Assembly (NCBI GenBank): GCA_030152585.1
Contig: JASLJC010000062.1
Span: 1-7,908 of the forward strand
Length of the DNA stretch: 7,908 nt
Source of the DNA: Savagea sp.
Lineage (GTDB): Bacteria; Bacillota; Bacilli; Bacillales_A; Planococcaceae
Reading direction: 5' to 3'
Positions 6,261 through 7,908 of the stretch are shown in pieces. Position 1 is the first letter of the stretch, and each line of letters starts with the position of its first letter. Below the pieces are notes generated by a model that saw only the letters and a program-made list of their open reading frames with translations, did no database searches and had not been told where the DNA came from. Position numbers and translations under genes: made by a program.

Positions 6261-6498
6261 ATGAAGGAGAATGTTATAAAAATTTCTGTTAAATTAAAAT
6301 TACAACTTAGTTTCGCTCTATTTTTTATTATTTTACTTATCGTTGCGACTCTATCTTACAATTTCACAAAAAGTAACAAAAAAATGCTTGAACAAATTAA
6401 CAATACTCAAAAACTAATAACTTATTACGAAGGGATCCCTTTTCAAAGTGTTCGGTCGATATCATGATGATGAAAAAACCGAAATAACACGTACGTGA
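6261..6498 (+). pseudogene. Remnant of a second methyl-accepting chemotaxis receptor
   Basis: An open stretch of 68 codons (6261-6467) encodes KISVKLKLQLSFALFFIILL and onwards, a typical chemoreceptor N-terminus: short basic lead, TM1, and the start of the sensor helix (about residues 35-56). It then stops making sense. One frame over, 6442-6498 reads FKVFGRYHDDEKTEITRT and a stop, which looks like a receptor C-terminus (FKV/FRV ends are common; the intact neighbour ends FRV). This suggests an internal deletion of roughly 1.4-1.5 kb joining the two ends near 6424-6441. The start is also damaged: AAGGAG (6264-6269) is placed six bases before ATA (6276), where an ATG would give MKISVKLK; the ATG at 6261 has no RBS. 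The N-terminal assignment is good, the C-terminal one moderate. Confidence 0.7.
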
Positions 6499-6502
6499 AT
6501 TA

Positions 6503-6547
6503 AAAATATATGAAATCAATTGCTTACGCGTTGGTTTCATATATTTT
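6503..6547 (+). terminator. Long AT-rich hairpin after the receptor remnant
   Basis: A 17-base arm (6503-6519) pairs with 6531-6547 with a single G-U, around an 11-base loop; the arms are AT-rich (ATATATGAAA/TTTCATATAT). It begins four bases after the stop of the receptor C-terminal fragment, so it is probably the surviving terminator of that lost gene. The A/T-flanked stem could act in both directions. Confidence 0.6.
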
Positions 6548-6610
6548 CTATTCGTTTTACATATAGAAGTTAAGTTTTCATAACAAAGTGTATGATTCCT
6601 CACACCTTTT

Positions 6611-6625
6611 TATTTACAGAAAATT
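6611..6625 (+). promoter_or_regulatory. Candidate CodY box upstream of brnQ
   Basis: TATTTACAGAAAATT matches the CodY consensus AATTTTCWGAAAATT at 13 of 15 positions. It lies 39 bases upstream of the brnQ -35. CodY represses branched-chain amino acid transport genes in several Bacilli when these amino acids and GTP are plentiful. The right half also belongs to an inverted repeat, AAAATTCA (6620-6627) and TGAATTTT (6634-6641). Confidence 0.5.
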
Positions 6626-6664
6626 CATTAAAGTGAATTTTTTAAAAATATATTGGGTTAAGCA

Positions 6665-6693
6665 TTGATTTCATCTACTTCTTATACTATGAT
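6665..6693 (+). promoter_or_regulatory. SigA promoter of brnQ
   Basis: TTGATT (6665-6670) and TATGAT (6688-6693) are separated by the optimal 17 bases. A start near 6700 would give a leader of about 70 bases before the ATG. Confidence 0.7.
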
Positions 6694-6708
6694 GTTAATC
6701 ATCGTTCA

Positions 6709-6741
6709 TTCTGTCACAATTAAGTGAATTGACAGAAATTT
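6709..6741 (+). promoter_or_regulatory. Inverted repeat and weak CodY-like site in brnQ leader
   Basis: TTCTGTCA (6709-6716) and TGACAGAA (6730-6737) form a perfect 8-bp inverted repeat with a 13-base spacer just after the predicted transcription start. AATTGACAGAAATTT (6727-6741) overlaps it and matches the CodY consensus at 12 of 15 positions. It may be a downstream operator or an mRNA hairpin close to the RBS. Confidence 0.4.
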
Positions 6742-6768
6742 TAATCAAAAGAAATAGGAGTTTTGTGA

Positions 6769-7908
6769 ATGAACAAAAATGTCTTATTTGCTGGTTTCAT
6801 GTTGTTTTCACTCTTTTTCGGAGCCGGAAACTTAATTTTCCCTCCGACGCTCGGGTTAGAAGCCGGAGATGCATTCACACCAGCAATTGTCGGATTTTTA
6901 ACGACGGCAGTCTTTTTACCTTTATTCGCTGTCGTTGCCATTTCATTATCTGAAAAAGGATTACTATCGATTGGAGGACGTGTCACACCGTTATTCGGAC
7001 TCGTCTTCGCTATCATTGTGTATATGTCGATTGGACCGTTTTACGGAATTCCACGTGCGGCAAGTGTCGGGTATGAACTTGGATTTGCACAGGTCGTTGG
7101 AATCGATAATTCAATTGCACTCTTTTTATTTACACTCGTCTTTTTCGGTGTTGCTTACCTCATTAGTATGAGCCCACACCGTATTATCGATAATATCGGT
7201 AAAATTTTAACACCTGCCCTTTTACTCGTTTTAACGATTTTATTCGTTCGAGCGTATTTCTTTTATGAAACCGTAAGTACACCGATTTCACCGAAATACG
7301 AAGCGACACCTTATTTAACCGGATTTTTAGAAGGGTACTTCACAATGGATGCTATTGCTGCGCTTGCTTTCGGTATCGTCATTGTCAATTCACTCCGTAT
7401 GAAAGGGGCGACGACGAACCGTTCGGTCATCCGTGGAACACTCGGTGCGGGTATCGTTGCAGCGATTGGACTTGCTATCGTCTACTTATCTCTCGGTTGG
7501 ATCGGTCGCGTTTTACCGCGTGATGTTGAATTTAACAACGGAGCAGAAATTTTAACATTCGCTTCTCAACAGCTGTTTAGTACAGGTGGAAGCGTGTTAT
7601 TCGGTCTCATCGTTTTACTCGCTTGTTTAACGACTGTTATCGGATTAATTACAGCAGTTAGCCAATTTTTCGTTGAAATTTTACCGAAGTTTTCATACAA
7701 AACGTACGCATTAATCTTCACATTGATCGGCTTGTTTTTCACAAACTTCGGCTTAAATACAATTTTAGCTGTTGCGACACCATTACTCGTCTTCGTTTAT
7801 CCAGGTGCGATCGTACTCGTCTTATTGTCGATTGCGCAACATTTCATTGGTGAAAGCCGTTTAATGTACGTCTTATCTGTTCCAGTCGCTGTATTGTTCG
7901 GGTTATAC
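6769..7908 (+). CDS. brnQ: Branched-chain amino acid transporter BrnQ (partial, 3' end missing)
   Basis: This open frame runs to the end of the window without a stop, giving the first 380 residues of a protein usually near 440. It belongs to the LIVCS family, cation-coupled inner-membrane importers of leucine, isoleucine and valine. The N-terminus GFMLFSLFFGAGNLIFPP (9-26) is the family hallmark, followed by GLEAGD, a FYGIPRAASVGYE segment after the third membrane span (matching the E. coli PLFATPRTATVSFE segment), GYFTMDAIAALAFGIVIVN (189-207), and ACLTTVIGLITAVSQFF (from about 285). Repeated hydrophobic stretches fit a 12-span carrier. The ATG at 6769 is preceded by AGGAG eight bases upstream, and the resulting start aligns with known family N-termini. 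The frame is intact throughout the visible part. Confidence 0.95.
   Translation, partial: MNKNVLFAGFMLFSLFFGAGNLIFPPTLGLEAGDAFTPAIVGFLTTAVFLPLFAVVAISLSEKGLLSIGGRVTPLFGLVFAIIVYMSIGPFYGIPRAASVGYELGFAQVVGIDNSIALFLFTLVFFGVAYLISMSPHRIIDNIGKILTPALLLVLTILFVRAYFFYETVSTPISPKYEATPYLTGFLEGYFTMDAIAALAFGIVIVNSLRMKGATTNRSVIRGTLGAGIVAAIGLAIVYLSLGWIGRVLPRDVEFNNGAEILTFASQQLFSTGGSVLFGLIVLLACLTTVIGLITAVSQFFVEILPKFSYKTYALIFTLIGLFFTNFGLNTILAVATPLLVFVYPGAIVLVLLSIAQHFIGESRLMYVLSVPVAVLFGLY

Noticed and set aside
6575..6615. A small GTGT/ACAC hairpin followed by CTTTTTATTT as another terminator
   Set aside because: The stem has only four solid pairs and a better hairpin lies just upstream at 6503-6547.
6729..7171. 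Several short open frames on both strands across the start of brnQ
   Set aside because: They overlap the BrnQ frame, which matches the family from its first residues; none has independent support.

Overview
The window looks like chromosomal DNA from a low-GC Gram-positive bacterium (Bacillota, probably class Bacilli). The signs are strong AGGAGG-type ribosome binding sites close to every start, SigA-like promoters, a secreted protein with S-layer homology (SLH) domains, a lipobox lipoprotein, a candidate CodY box and intrinsic terminators. I cannot name the genus.

Layout. Positions 1-256 are the 3' end of an ISL3-family insertion sequence whose transposase reading frame is broken by a one-base frameshift. 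Positions 257-514 hold no gene, only a long terminator-type hairpin, a short palindrome and a second hairpin. Three minus-strand genes follow: a PLP-dependent beta-eliminating lyase closest to tyrosine phenol-lyase (515-1963), a secreted three-SLH-domain protein with an unusual C-terminal domain (2104-3162), and a coiled-coil lipoprotein (3336-4154). Each has its own RBS and plausible promoter, and a terminator separates the SLH gene from the lyase, so they are probably separate transcription units. The gap between the SLH and lipoprotein genes carries a second copy of the insertion-sequence end motif.

From the divergent spacer 4155-4433 the plus strand carries an intact methyl-accepting chemotaxis protein (4434-6122) with its terminator, a small wreck of a second chemotaxis receptor (6261-6498), and the start of a BrnQ branched-chain amino acid transporter that runs off the window at 7908. 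brnQ has a good SigA-like promoter with a CodY-like box upstream and a weaker one in the leader.

The genes do not form one pathway. Loose themes are amino acid use (the lyase and BrnQ), the cell surface (SLH protein and lipoprotein) and chemotaxis. I see no convincing new multi-gene system. The most interesting points are the lyase, which keeps tyrosine-phenol-lyase-type specificity residues but has lost a normally conserved cofactor-pocket arginine; the receptor relic with an apparent ATG-to-ATA start mutation and a large internal deletion; and the repeated insertion-sequence end.
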